From Verrucomicrobiia bacterium (lineage in GTDB: Bacteria > Verrucomicrobiota > Verrucomicrobiia > Limisphaerales > Palsa-1400): a stretch of 7,414 nucleotides of DNA. Below the pieces are notes generated by a model that ran no database searches, was not told where the DNA came from, and worked only from the letters and a program-made list of their open reading frames with translations. This document shows positions 1 through 6,313 of the stretch, one piece after another (position 1 is the first letter of the stretch; each line of letters starts with the position of its first letter). Where the stretch lies: positions 1-7,414 of the forward strand of contig JAICXV010000096.1 of NCBI GenBank assembly GCA_025934545.1, read 5' to 3'. The translations under genes and the position numbers were made by a program.

Positions 1-184
1 AGAGGTCATCGGGTTCAAAGGTGAAATCGTTTGGGACACGTCCAAACCGGATGGAACACCGCGCAAATTGATGGATAGTTCGCGCTTGTTTGCTCTCGGT
101 TGGAAACCGAAAATAGATCTGCGCACCGGCATCGGATTGGTCTATCAGGATTTTTTGAAGAAGATCGCCAGTAATCGGTCTTGA
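1..184 (+). CDS. fcl: GDP-L-fucose synthase, C-terminal part (5' truncated)
   Basis: Reading from base 2, an open frame gives about 60 residues, ending in TGA at 182-184. The start lies outside the window. The stretch [18 protein letters not shown] followed by LGWKPKIDL and GLVYQDFLK is the hallmark C-terminus of GDP-L-fucose synthase (GDP-4-keto-6-deoxymannose 3,5-epimerase/4-reductase). This extended-SDR, NADPH-dependent cytosolic enzyme makes GDP-L-fucose for exopolysaccharide, O-antigen or capsule synthesis. The catalytic Ser-Tyr-Lys and the Rossmann glycine motif lie upstream and cannot be checked. Only 21 bases separate its stop from the next ATG on the same strand, so co-transcription is possible. 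The alternative is a close relative in the NAD-dependent epimerase family, but the SKPDGTPRK motif makes fucose synthase much more likely. Confidence 0.82.
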   Translation, partial: EVIGFKGEIVWDTSKPDGTPRKLMDSSRLFALGWKPKIDLRTGIGLVYQDFLKKIASNRS

Positions 185-205
185 ATTCGTTCCGAAAAAT
201 TTCTC

Positions 206-1459
206 ATGAGCACGTTATTGAACCCCAAACGGACGGTTGCGGAACTCAAGGAACTTCGTCAGTTGACCGGCGATCAAAACGGCGCGCAGCGCGTCGCGTT
301 TACCAAAACATGGCTCAAAGCGCGCGCCTGGTTTAAAGAAAAGCTCAAGGACCTTCCGCTCGAAATTCACAACGACGAAGCCGGCAACGCCTGGCACACG
401 CTTCACGGCCCGTCCGACAAAGCGCTTTTGATCGGCGGCCACATTGATTCCGTCCCCAACGGCGGCTGGCTCGACGGCTGTTTGAATATTGTTGCCGGTA
501 TCGAGATTTTGCGCCGTATCAATGCACAATACCAAGGAAAGCCGCCCGTGACGGTCCGGCTCGTCGACTGGGCGGACGAGGAGGGCGCGCGGTTTGGGAA
601 AAGTCTTTTTGGATCCTCGGCATGCTCCGGCAATCTCGATATGAACGAGGCGCGCGGCCTCAAAGACAAGGACGGTATGCGTTTGCCCGACGCGCTGCGA
701 GATGTCGGTATCAATTTCGAGCGCGCCAAAGAATGCGGTAAAGAGCTAAAAAGCGCCGCTGCATATATAGAACTGCACATTGAGCAAGGCCCGGTGCTAT
801 TGGACCTGGGTCTGCCTCTCGGCGCAGTCCTCGGAACATTCGGAGTCGAACGTCACGCAATCACTTTCAAAGGCCAAGCCGCGCATTCCGGCAGCACGCC
901 GATGAACCGTCGCAAAGACGCGTTCCTCGCCGCGGCGAAAATGAGTCCGGAAATCTACAAAATAGCTGAGCGTAGCAAAGGCGGCGTTTGCACGATTGGT
1001 TCGTGCACAACTAAACCGGGCATTGTCACGAGCGTCGTCGAAGAATGCCGCATCACACTCGACCAACGTCATCTCGACGGTGCCGCGTTAAAGCAAATGT
1101 TCAACGAAGCGCAGGAAGCGAGCGAACGTTTCGCCAGAGAAGGCAACGTCGAAGTTTCGTGGGAACGTCTGTGGCAAATTGACCCGCGTCCGTTCAACAA
1201 CGACTTGATTGATTTGTGCGACGAGTCAATTCGTGAAACGTGCGCCAAATCACATCGCTTGCCCTCTGGTCCATTGCACGACGCCGCCGAAGTTGCAGCC
1301 GCGGGAGTCCCAACCGTGATGATGTTCGTCCAGAGCTTACACGGCATCAGTCACAACAAAATCGAGGACACCAAAGAAGAACACCTCGAAATGTGCGTGA
1401 CCGCGTTCGACAAACTTGCCGAAAAAACCATCAAGTGGATTGAGCAGAAGGGGGCTTAA
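206..1459 (+). CDS. M20-family Zn-dependent amidohydrolase (N-carbamoyl-amino-acid hydrolase / allantoate amidohydrolase type)
   Basis: The 417-residue product has the usual length for the HyuC/AllC/beta-ureidopropionase group, cytosolic di-metal enzymes that hydrolyse N-carbamoyl or ureido amides. The visible metal ligands are H79 (GGHIDSV), D90 (GWLDG), E125/E126 (DEEGARF), H191 (ELHIEQG) and H383 (HGISHNKIED). The small lid domain starts near FKGQAAHSGSTPM (222-233), and H227 matches the catalytic lid His. The LPSGPLHDA segment (352-360) is the family's PSGAGHDA motif in variant form. R288 in LDQRHLD matches the substrate carboxylate-binding Arg. The usual Asn 13 residues before it (in an NVIPG-type motif) is T275 here, so the substrate is uncertain. 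ATG 206 is preceded by no Shine-Dalgarno. The stop overlaps the stop of the convergent LacI gene by four bases. No hydantoinase or ureide gene lies nearby to fix the substrate. Confidence 0.88.
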   Translation: MSTLLNPKRTVAELKELRQLTGDQNGAQRVAFTKTWLKARAWFKEKLKDLPLEIHNDEAGNAWHTLHGPSDKALLIGGHIDSVPNGGWLDGCLNIVAGIEILRRINAQYQGKPPVTVRLVDWADEEGARFGKSLFGSSACSGNLDMNEARGLKDKDGMRLPDALRDVGINFERAKECGKELKSAAAYIELHIEQGPVLLDLGLPLGAVLGTFGVERHAITFKGQAAHSGSTPMNRRKDAFLAAAKMSPEIYKIAERSKGGVCTIGSCTTKPGIVTSVVEECRITLDQRHLDGAALKQMFNEAQEASERFAREGNVEVSWERLWQIDPRPFNNDLIDLCDESIRETCAKSHRLPSGPLHDAAEVAAAGVPTVMMFVQSLHGISHNKIEDTKEEHLEMCVTAFDKLAEKTIKWIEQKGA

Positions 1460-2478
1460 GCGGCAACTTGTTTGGGCGGTGCCGTGCTCTGACGAATTAC
1501 CACCGCCGCCGATAGACGAGCTGGCACGGGCTGGTTTCCGTGCAGATATTGTTTCATCAACTCAACCGCCGCCCGACCGAGGCGCGCTTTTGGCTGGCGC
1601 ACCGTCGTAAGGGGAATCCGGAAATGTTCGCTCGCCAAAGTATTTCCAAAACCGGCGATCGACATGTCCTCCGGAATTTTTGCGCCCTGTCTCAAAAACG
1701 TATTCGCCGCGCCGATCGCGACCATATCGTTCACCGCTTGTATCGCCGTCACCTGGACCGCTTCGTTGATGATTTGCAACGCCGCCGCTTCGCCTTCTTC
1801 GATCGTTGAACCGCCGGCGAAAATCAATTTGTCGTCCGGTTCGATGTCCGTCTCACGCAACGCCCGACGATAACCTTCGATCCGTTCGTGGGCTTGCGGA
1901 GAAGCCATCGGCCCCGAAAGAAACGCGATCCGTTTATGGCCGAGTTCGAGCAAATGTTTCGTCATCGCAAAACTGCCCTGCAAATCATCACCCTCCACGT
2001 TCACAAAATTCGCGCAGAACGGCGCGCGTTGTCCAAGGATGATCGTCGGCACCCGGCGGTTGAATAATTCCGTGTAGATTGGCGCGGTCGGTTCAAGTCG
2101 ATAAACCGGCACGACAAAAATTCCATCGACGCGCCGAGCCAACAAACGCCGGATGCACGCTTCTTCGCGTTCCTGAATGTTTAACGTGTGCGCGATGATC
2201 AAATCGTAACCCATCTCGTGCGCGCTCTCCTCGATCGCCGACACCATGCGCGCGTAAACTGGATTCACAATTGTCGGCAGCAACAATCCGAGCAGGCGGG
2301 TGGTGCGACTCCGCAGTCCCTGCGCGGCCGAGTCCGGCACATAACCCATTTGTTGGGCGAGCAATTTGATTCGCGTTTTGGTGCTCGCGGAAATATCCGG
2401 CGCATTGCGCATCGCTTTGGAAACGGTCATGACCGAGACGCCCGCCGCAAACGCGATGTCTTTTAACCGCACCGTCAT
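1456..2478 (-). CDS. LacI/GalR-family transcriptional regulator
   Basis: This 340-residue protein has the full LacI architecture. A helix-turn-helix sits at residues 3-24 (VRLKDIAFAAGVSVMTVSKA). A hinge region follows at about 49-60 (DSAAQGLRSRTT). A periplasmic-binding-protein-like effector domain starts at LLGLLLPTIVNPVY and includes LGHKRIAFLSGP (179-190), NDMVAIGA (250-257) and PEDMSIAGFGN (269-279), where most relatives have GFDD. I chose ATG 2478 rather than the in-frame upstream start at 2721. The helix-turn-helix begins within three residues of it, and the extra 81 residues would only be nadK read in another frame. The ATG overlaps the nadK stop (ATGA), implying translational coupling. 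A GGAG lies 12 bases upstream, a weak ribosome site. The effector is probably a sugar or related metabolite. The regulated operon is not evident here. The product is likely a dimeric DNA-binding protein. Confidence 0.93.
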   Translation of the reverse strand: MTVRLKDIAFAAGVSVMTVSKAMRNAPDISASTKTRIKLLAQQMGYVPDSAAQGLRSRTTRLLGLLLPTIVNPVYARMVSAIEESAHEMGYDLIIAHTLNIQEREEACIRRLLARRVDGIFVVPVYRLEPTAPIYTELFNRRVPTIILGQRAPFCANFVNVEGDDLQGSFAMTKHLLELGHKRIAFLSGPMASPQAHERIEGYRRALRETDIEPDDKLIFAGGSTIEEGEAAALQIINEAVQVTAIQAVNDMVAIGAANTFLRQGAKIPEDMSIAGFGNTLASEHFRIPLTTVRQPKARLGRAAVELMKQYLHGNQPVPARLSAAVVIRQSTAPPKQVAA

Positions 2479-3383
2479 ACTGCCGAGCCGCTCCAGTGCA
2501 ACTTGCGACGAATCGTCTCGAAGAACGATGTCCCGCCCGGATGCAACAGATTCACCGATCGCACGCTCCGGCGGATCGTCACAATTTCTCCAACGCGCAA
2601 TGGAGTGACGACATGACCATCCGCCGCGACAATCGTTTCCACATTCTCCGTGATGAGTTTCACTTTGATGATCGAATTCATGCTCACGATCAATGAGCGG
2701 TTCGACAATGCGTGCGCGCAAATCGGCGTGATGGCGAAAACATTCGCGTCCGGATTGATGATTGGGCCGCCGGCCGCCAGCGAATACGCCGTCGAACCTG
2801 TCGGCGAACTGACGATTAAACCATCGCCCCGATAACGCGTCAGCGGCTGGTCATCGACGGTTACGTCGAGGTCGATCACGCGCGAGGCCGCCCCGTGGCT
2901 GATCACGATGTCGTTCAATGCGGCCATCGTCACCGATTTTTTTCCGTGCTCAGTGGCGCCTTCGATGAGTGAACGCGGTTCAACGACAAAGTCCGGGCTG
3001 AAGATTTTCTTAAGAACCGAAGCGAGGCGGTCCGACGGAACGGCGGTCAGAAAACCAAGCCGGCCAACATTGATTCCAAGGATCGGTGTGCCGATTCCAT
3101 CGATCGATGCGACAACACGCAAGATTGTTCCATCGCCGCCGAAAACCAGCAACAGGTCTACGGCTTTCGCGAGTGCGGTGAGGTTCGGATGTGTCTCACA
3201 TTTGAGCCCGGCGAACGTCGCTGTGATATGGTCGCTCGCGACCTTGCGTCCGGTTTTGCGGATGAGCGCCATCGCTCGATGGACGACGGCGCGGCTGGCC
3301 GCTTTCTCCGCGTTGGCGACTAAGCCGATTCGGTTGATTGGGGAGGGGACCCGCAGCGGTTGAGTTTTACGCGTCTTTTTCAA
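2475..3383 (-). CDS. nadK: NAD kinase (ATP-NAD kinase)
   Basis: The product phosphorylates NAD to NADP in the cytosol. Its 302 residues fit the bacterial family. Diagnostic motifs are FGGDGTIL (81-88, the GGDGT phosphate/NAD loop), NVGRLGFLT (105-113), the LN-acid motif as LND (156-158, commonly LNE), and GDGLIVSSPTGSTAYSLAAG (187-206). ADGH (254-257) matches the C-terminal DGQ motif. The start is TTG at 3383. An in-frame TAG lies three codons upstream, and the first beta strand (RIGLVANA, 18-25) must be kept, so no ATG is available before residue 38. This start overlaps the tlyA coding end by 17 bases, and there is no Shine-Dalgarno, so translation is probably coupled to tlyA. The gene stop overlaps the lacI start. 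A tlyA-nadK pairing (often with recN) is known in many bacteria, which supports the assignment. Confidence 0.95.
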   Translation of the reverse strand: MKKTRKTQPLRVPSPINRIGLVANAEKAASRAVVHRAMALIRKTGRKVASDHITATFAGLKCETHPNLTALAKAVDLLLVFGGDGTILRVVASIDGIGTPILGINVGRLGFLTAVPSDRLASVLKKIFSPDFVVEPRSLIEGATEHGKKSVTMAALNDIVISHGAASRVIDLDVTVDDQPLTRYRGDGLIVSSPTGSTAYSLAAGGPIINPDANVFAITPICAHALSNRSLIVSMNSIIKVKLITENVETIVAADGHVVTPLRVGEIVTIRRSVRSVNLLHPGGTSFFETIRRKLHWSGSAV

Positions 3384-4107
3384 GGAGAACTAAAAATTCT
3401 TTATTGCCGGCCGGGCCGAGCAGCGGAGATTCGATCTGTAATCGCCATTTCAACGTCGTCTCATGCGTCACGAAATCGCGCAATTCTTTCAACACACGCG
3501 CGTGCACATCCGGGTCGGTGATGACGCCCGCGCCTTTATCGGCCTCGGCTTTGCCGGCTTCGAACTGAGGTTTTACGAGCGCCACAATCTTGCCCGCAGG
3601 TTGCAGTAAACTAAACGCTGCGGGAAGAATTTTCCGCAATGAGATGAACGAACAATCGATGACAATAATGTGCGCACCGTTGAATGGTTTGCGAAATTGG
3701 TCCTTCGTCAAAGCCCGCGCATTCATTTTTTCCATGACGACGACCCGCGAATCACGGCGCAACTTCCACGCCAGTTGCCCATGGCCGACATCCACCGCAT
3801 AAACCCGTTCGACGCCACGTTGCAAAAGACAATCCGTAAACCCCCCAGTCGACGCGCCGAGATCGATCGCAACCGCGTCATTTACATCCAATTTAAATTC
3901 GTCGAGCGCCGCTTCGAGTTTATGCCCACCGCGACTGACGTATTTCTCGGGCGCATCGATCGTGATCGTATCTTCCGGCGAAACATCGTCGCTCGGTTTT
4001 TTGGCCTGCTGGCCGTTGACGCGCACCTGTCCGGCGAGGATGCAGCGTTTCGCTTTCTCGCGGCTTTCCGTCAAATGCAGGTCAACCAGTGCCTGGTCCA
4101 GGCGCAT
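3367..4107 (-). CDS. tlyA: TlyA-family rRNA (cytidine-2'-O)-methyltransferase
   Basis: This 246-residue protein has the TlyA layout. An N-terminal S4 RNA-binding domain (1-50, MRLDQALVDLHLTESREKAK then AGQVRVNG) is followed by an FtsJ/RrmJ-like Rossmann methyltransferase (56-246). The SAM site is IDLGASTGGFTD (81-92). VYAVDVGHGQLAWKLR (102-117) is a TlyA signature. The K-D-K-E catalytic tetrad can be read as K63 (GGHKL), D151 (IDCSF), K179 (VKPQFE) and E237 (NKEFL). Characterised TlyA proteins 2'-O-methylate cytidines in 16S and/or 23S rRNA and affect capreomycin sensitivity. Whether this one modifies both subunits cannot be told. It was historically called a haemolysin, which is misleading here. 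ATG 4107 starts exactly where family members start. The upstream sequence is the repeated leader element, with no Shine-Dalgarno. Confidence 0.94.
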   Translation of the reverse strand: MRLDQALVDLHLTESREKAKRCILAGQVRVNGQQAKKPSDDVSPEDTITIDAPEKYVSRGGHKLEAALDEFKLDVNDAVAIDLGASTGGFTDCLLQRGVERVYAVDVGHGQLAWKLRRDSRVVVMEKMNARALTKDQFRKPFNGAHIIVIDCSFISLRKILPAAFSLLQPAGKIVALVKPQFEAGKAEADKGAGVITDPDVHARVLKELRDFVTHETTLKWRLQIESPLLGPAGNKEFLVLLEKDA

Positions 4108-4152
4108 GGCGAAAAGGTGAAACCGGACGCGTCAAAGTTCAAGAGGCAAAGC
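4105..4152 (-). repeat. Start-codon-anchored leader repeat, copy 1 (tlyA)
   Basis: This 48-base stretch matches 6311-6359 with one substitution (4145 versus 6352) and one single-base gap in a G run. On the minus strand it runs from GCTTTGCCTC through TTGAACTTTGACGCG to TTTTCGCC and ends with the tlyA ATG. Similarity stops immediately after the G of the ATG. On the far side a TAACG is shared with copy 2 after a 3-base gap. It includes an 8-base palindrome, GACGCGTC (4127-4134). It does not look coding: the gap changes frame relative to copy 2. Confidence 0.9.
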
Positions 4153-4166
4153 GTTACCAAAGACTT

Positions 4167-4478
4167 TTATCGCAACGGTGGATCCGCTCTTTTGTTGCGA
4201 ATGAGCGCATCCCATGCTTCGTAGTTGCCTCTTTCGTTTTTTTCGAATGCCTCACGTTCGTTGCCGGACCGCCATTTAAGTTTTCTGCCCTCACCTAAAT
4301 CTTTTTTGATGCGGTATGACCAGTCGAGTTCCCGCGCGCTGGATTTGCTTCCCCAACCTTCAGCCAGCGCGACTAATTCGGCGGCGTAGTTTTGTGCTGT
4401 TTCGTCCGATACATCGAATGTCTGCAAGATAAGTGCCTGCACTTCGCGAACAAGCGGAGTGATTGGGAAGATGCTCAT
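4167..4478 (-). CDS. Small charged protein of unknown function (103 aa)
   Basis: I do not recognise this protein. It starts MSIFPITPLVREVQALILQT. Residues 6-43 look largely helical (VREVQALILQTF, ETAQNYAAELVALAEGW). The C-terminal half is very polar and rich in Lys, Arg and Glu (YRIKKDLGEGRKLKWRSGNEREAFEKNERG). No signal peptide, transmembrane segment or metal motif is visible. It is the first open frame of the minus-strand unit, and its TAA is 59 bases upstream of the tlyA ATG, so it may be co-transcribed with tlyA-nadK-lacI. Upstream lies an 18-base near-perfect palindrome, and there is no Shine-Dalgarno. The gene looks real because the frame is open, intact and fills the gap exactly between the palindrome and the tlyA leader. 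Base composition seems more A+T-rich than its neighbours, consistent with an accessory gene. Chance ORF remains possible. Confidence 0.55.
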   Translation of the reverse strand: MSIFPITPLVREVQALILQTFDVSDETAQNYAAELVALAEGWGSKSSARELDWSYRIKKDLGEGRKLKWRSGNEREAFEKNERGNYEAWDALIRNKRADPPLR

Positions 4479-4502
4479 TTGTAGTTACTAGTAGGAGCAG
4501 CA

Positions 4503-4520
4503 GGTTCGAAATTTCAAACC
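4503..4520. promoter_or_regulatory. 18-base imperfect palindrome, candidate operator
   Basis: GGTTCGAAA followed directly by TTTCAAACC gives two 9-base half-sites that are reverse complements except at one position. It lies 25 bases upstream of the ATG (4478) of the 103-residue gene and inside the 156-base divergent gap before the AbrB gene. Size and symmetry fit a dimeric repressor site, but the binding protein is unknown. The adjacent LacI-type regulator is one candidate. Confidence 0.4.
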
Positions 4521-4583
4521 CGCTATTTGTCGCAATTCAATCATATGACATCTTCATCGCTGATAAGTTGATTTTCCAATTCG

Positions 4584-4598
4584 GTATGATTTTCATAC
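4584..4598. promoter_or_regulatory. 15-base perfect inverted repeat upstream of vapBC, candidate operator
   Basis: GTATGA-TTT-TCATAC is a perfect 6-base inverted repeat with a 3-base centre, 37 bases before the AbrB ATG. TATGAT inside it resembles a -10 hexamer, although no good -35 is spaced correctly. VapB antitoxins, alone or in complex with VapC, commonly repress their own promoter through such palindromes, so autoregulation is the natural reading. This is inferred from position only. Confidence 0.45.
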
Positions 4599-4634
4599 TT
4601 GTGAATGTTTGTCCAAACGTTTAATGTTTAACCA

Positions 4635-4874
4635 ATGACGACAACGCTTTCAGAACGGGGTCAGCTTGTTATTCCGAAAGGAATCCGAAAACGATTGTCT
4701 TTGATCCCTGGCGACGGTTTTGAGGTCGATACCGAAGGTCAAGATATCGTTCGTCTGAAACGTGTTTCTCGCCGTCGCAAGTTCGGTTTGGGTAAACATT
4801 TGCTCTCCTGCCCGGTCGAACTCAAAACCCCGGAACGAGCCAGCAAGCCATTGCGAGCGTTTCGTCGCAAATGA
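4635..4874 (+). CDS. AbrB/SpoVT-type antitoxin (VapB-like)
   Basis: This 79-residue protein begins with a swapped-hairpin AbrB DNA-binding domain (about 3-45). The SERGQLVIPKGIRKRLSL segment (6-23) and PGDGFEVDTEG are typical of the family. The basic tail (VSRRRKFGLGKHLL onward) would wrap around and neutralise the cognate toxin. It neutralises the VapC encoded immediately downstream and probably represses its own promoter. The stop overlaps the toxin ATG (ATGA, 4871-4874), the standard antitoxin-first, translationally coupled arrangement. ATG 4635 is at the expected family N-terminus. No Shine-Dalgarno precedes it, only an A+T-rich leader. Confidence 0.9.
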   Translation: MTTTLSERGQLVIPKGIRKRLSLIPGDGFEVDTEGQDIVRLKRVSRRRKFGLGKHLLSCPVELKTPERASKPLRAFRRK

Positions 4875-5287
4875 GTTTCCTGCTCGACACAAACGTCATT
4901 TCCGAATCCACCCGTCCAAAACCGGACGCAGGCGTGGTCGAGTTTCTCCAGCGGGATGACCTGTTCATCAGTGTTGTCACGATTTACGAACTGTATGAAG
5001 GCATTTTGGATCGGGATTACGGTCGCAAGAAGGTGCAATTGCGAAACTGGTTCGAAAAGCTAAGGACCGAATGGCGCGATTCAATCGTAATCGTCGACGA
5101 GCCGGTATCGATGAAATGGGCCGAAATCGTGCAGCGTTTGAAAAACAAAAATCATACGATGGACGTAGAAGATGTTTTGGTCGCTGCGACAGCGTCTGCG
5201 CATCGTCTCACCGTCGCAACCCGGAACGTAAAACATTTCCAACACGCCGGTGTCGATATCTATAATCCGTTTTCCCAAGATACCTAA
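4871..5287 (+). CDS. vapC: PIN-domain ribonuclease toxin (VapC family)
   Basis: This 138-residue protein is a single PIN domain, the normal length for VapC/FitB toxins. They are Mg-dependent endoribonucleases that cut tRNA or rRNA and arrest translation. The acidic site is visible: D6 (LLDTNVISE), E40 (VTIYELYEG), D101 in DVEDVLVAATA, and the fourth position at N119 (ATRNVKHF), as in the TRN-type branch. The C-terminus ends in GVDIYNPF, also typical. It overlaps the antitoxin stop by four bases. The frame is intact with all key residues, so the toxin is predicted active when not bound by the antitoxin. The RNA target cannot be read from the sequence. It converges on the NHL propeller gene, with 66 bases between the two coding ends. 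Confidence 0.93.
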   Translation: MSFLLDTNVISESTRPKPDAGVVEFLQRDDLFISVVTIYELYEGILDRDYGRKKVQLRNWFEKLRTEWRDSIVIVDEPVSMKWAEIVQRLKNKNHTMDVEDVLVAATASAHRLTVATRNVKHFQHAGVDIYNPFSQDT

Positions 5288-5293
5288 ACACCG

Positions 5294-5319
5294 CGAAAGA
5301 TTGATCTGGTCTTCTTTCG
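5294..5319. terminator. Weak stem-loop between convergent genes, possible terminator
   Basis: CGAAAGA (5294-5300) and TCTTTCG (5313-5319) form a perfect 7-base stem with a 12-base loop, just after the vapC stop and 35 bases past the NHL gene stop. A pyrimidine-rich TTCTCTCT follows on the plus strand rather than a clean U run. Position between converging genes favours a transcription-end role, but the stem is A+T-rich and weak. Confidence 0.35.
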
Positions 5320-5353
5320 GTTCTCTCTGCTCGTTCTATGCTTAAATCTCGAC

Positions 5354-6313
5354 CTATTTCGTTCTGACGAATTTCTCCACGCGACCAAATTTGCTCCATT
5401 CCGTCACAATCAGATTTCCGTCCTTGTCGATGCAGGCTCCGTGCGGTGAATTGCAAATGCCATCGGTCCATTGATCGGGCGGTAACCCAAAATTAGCGCG
5501 TTGTTTCTCGTTGGGATTGTCACCGACTCGGGCGGCGATGTTGCCCTTGTCATCCAGGACCGTGACCCGGCCTTGCAATTCGGGAAACACCGCGTACTTG
5601 CCGCGGATATGGACGGCGGCCGGCATCCGCAGATCTTTCTGGATCACTTTGACGAAGTTGCCGTCAAGGTCCCAATACTCGACCCGATTGTTATTGCGAT
5701 CGCAAACGAGCAAAAGCGGCTTTCCCTGTCGCGTGTCCAACGCAATGCCGTGACACGTGTTGAATTTTCCTTCCTCAGCTCCCGGACCGCCGAAGGCCTT
5801 TACGAACTTCCGGTTTTTATCGAATTTCAGCACGTAATTCGATCCATATCCATCGGCGACGAAGATGTCGCCATCCGGCCCGACCGTGACCGCGCATGGA
5901 TTGAATCCTTTCGCTTCCTTATAAATGCCCGACTCCATCGGGGAAGTGATCGTCCACTGAATTTCACCGGCGAGATTGATCTTCACCACTTCGTGATCCG
6001 CTGGACGCGCCCCGTAGATGAATTCCTTGCCACCTTCTTTACGCAGTTCCAGCCCATGAATCCTAGTCGGCCCAAAGGCGCGCAGAAATTTCCCTTTCGA
6101 TGTGAACACCACGATGCCGCGCGGAGTATCAGTCGTTACATAAATATTCCCCGCCTTGTCCGTGACCACGCCACCATGGCACGGGCCCAATTGCTTTTGA
6201 TCGGGATCATGATCAAAAAAATTCGTCGCGAGCGAAAATTTTAGTTCAGCGCCGAATGCAGCGGTGGATGCGAACGCGAGCGCGCAAAGCAAGGAACAGG
6301 CAATACGATTCAT
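5354..6313 (-). CDS. Exported NHL-repeat six-bladed beta-propeller, PAL-like
   Basis: This 319-residue protein begins with a clear Sec signal peptide (MNRIACSLLCALAFASTAAFG, cut near residue 21), so it acts in the periplasm or outside. The remaining roughly 298 residues contain NHL-type blades, for example GNIYVTTD (56-62), GDIFVADGYGSNYVLKF (148-164) and PLLLVCDRNNNRVEYW (199-214). The size suits a six-bladed propeller. Three blades open with His-Gly: H86 (RIHGLEL), H188 (NTCHGIAL) and H291 (NSPHGACI). With Y156 (DGYGSN) and R206 (CDRNNNR), these match in order and near-identical spacing the Zn ligands and catalytic Tyr/Arg of peptidyl-alpha-hydroxyglycine alpha-amidating lyase. R65 may match its second Arg. 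The substrate is unknown; a generic NHL scaffold role is the alternative. ATG 6313 is chosen because it places the signal peptide at the N-terminus. Upstream in-frame starts at 6376 and 6406 would bury it. Confidence 0.87.
   Translation of the reverse strand: MNRIACSLLCALAFASTAAFGAELKFSLATNFFDHDPDQKQLGPCHGGVVTDKAGNIYVTTDTPRGIVVFTSKGKFLRAFGPTRIHGLELRKEGGKEFIYGARPADHEVVKINLAGEIQWTITSPMESGIYKEAKGFNPCAVTVGPDGDIFVADGYGSNYVLKFDKNRKFVKAFGGPGAEEGKFNTCHGIALDTRQGKPLLLVCDRNNNRVEYWDLDGNFVKVIQKDLRMPAAVHIRGKYAVFPELQGRVTVLDDKGNIAARVGDNPNEKQRANFGLPPDQWTDGICNSPHGACIDKDGNLIVTEWSKFGRVEKFVRTK

Noticed and set aside
2479..2721. 81-residue N-terminal extension of the LacI protein
   Set aside because: It is nadK read in another frame; the helix-turn-helix begins right after the internal ATG at 2478.
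4166..4171. GATAAA as a -10 box for tlyA
   Set aside because: No acceptable -35 hexamer lies 16-19 bases upstream; only CAAAAG- or AACAAA-like sequence is there.
3670..4224. 184-residue plus-strand open frame
   Set aside because: It is antisense to tlyA, whose S4 and methyltransferase motifs are unambiguous.
5501..6244. 247-residue plus-strand open frame
   Set aside because: It lies wholly antisense to the NHL propeller gene, has no recognisable domain, and the minus strand encodes a coherent protein.
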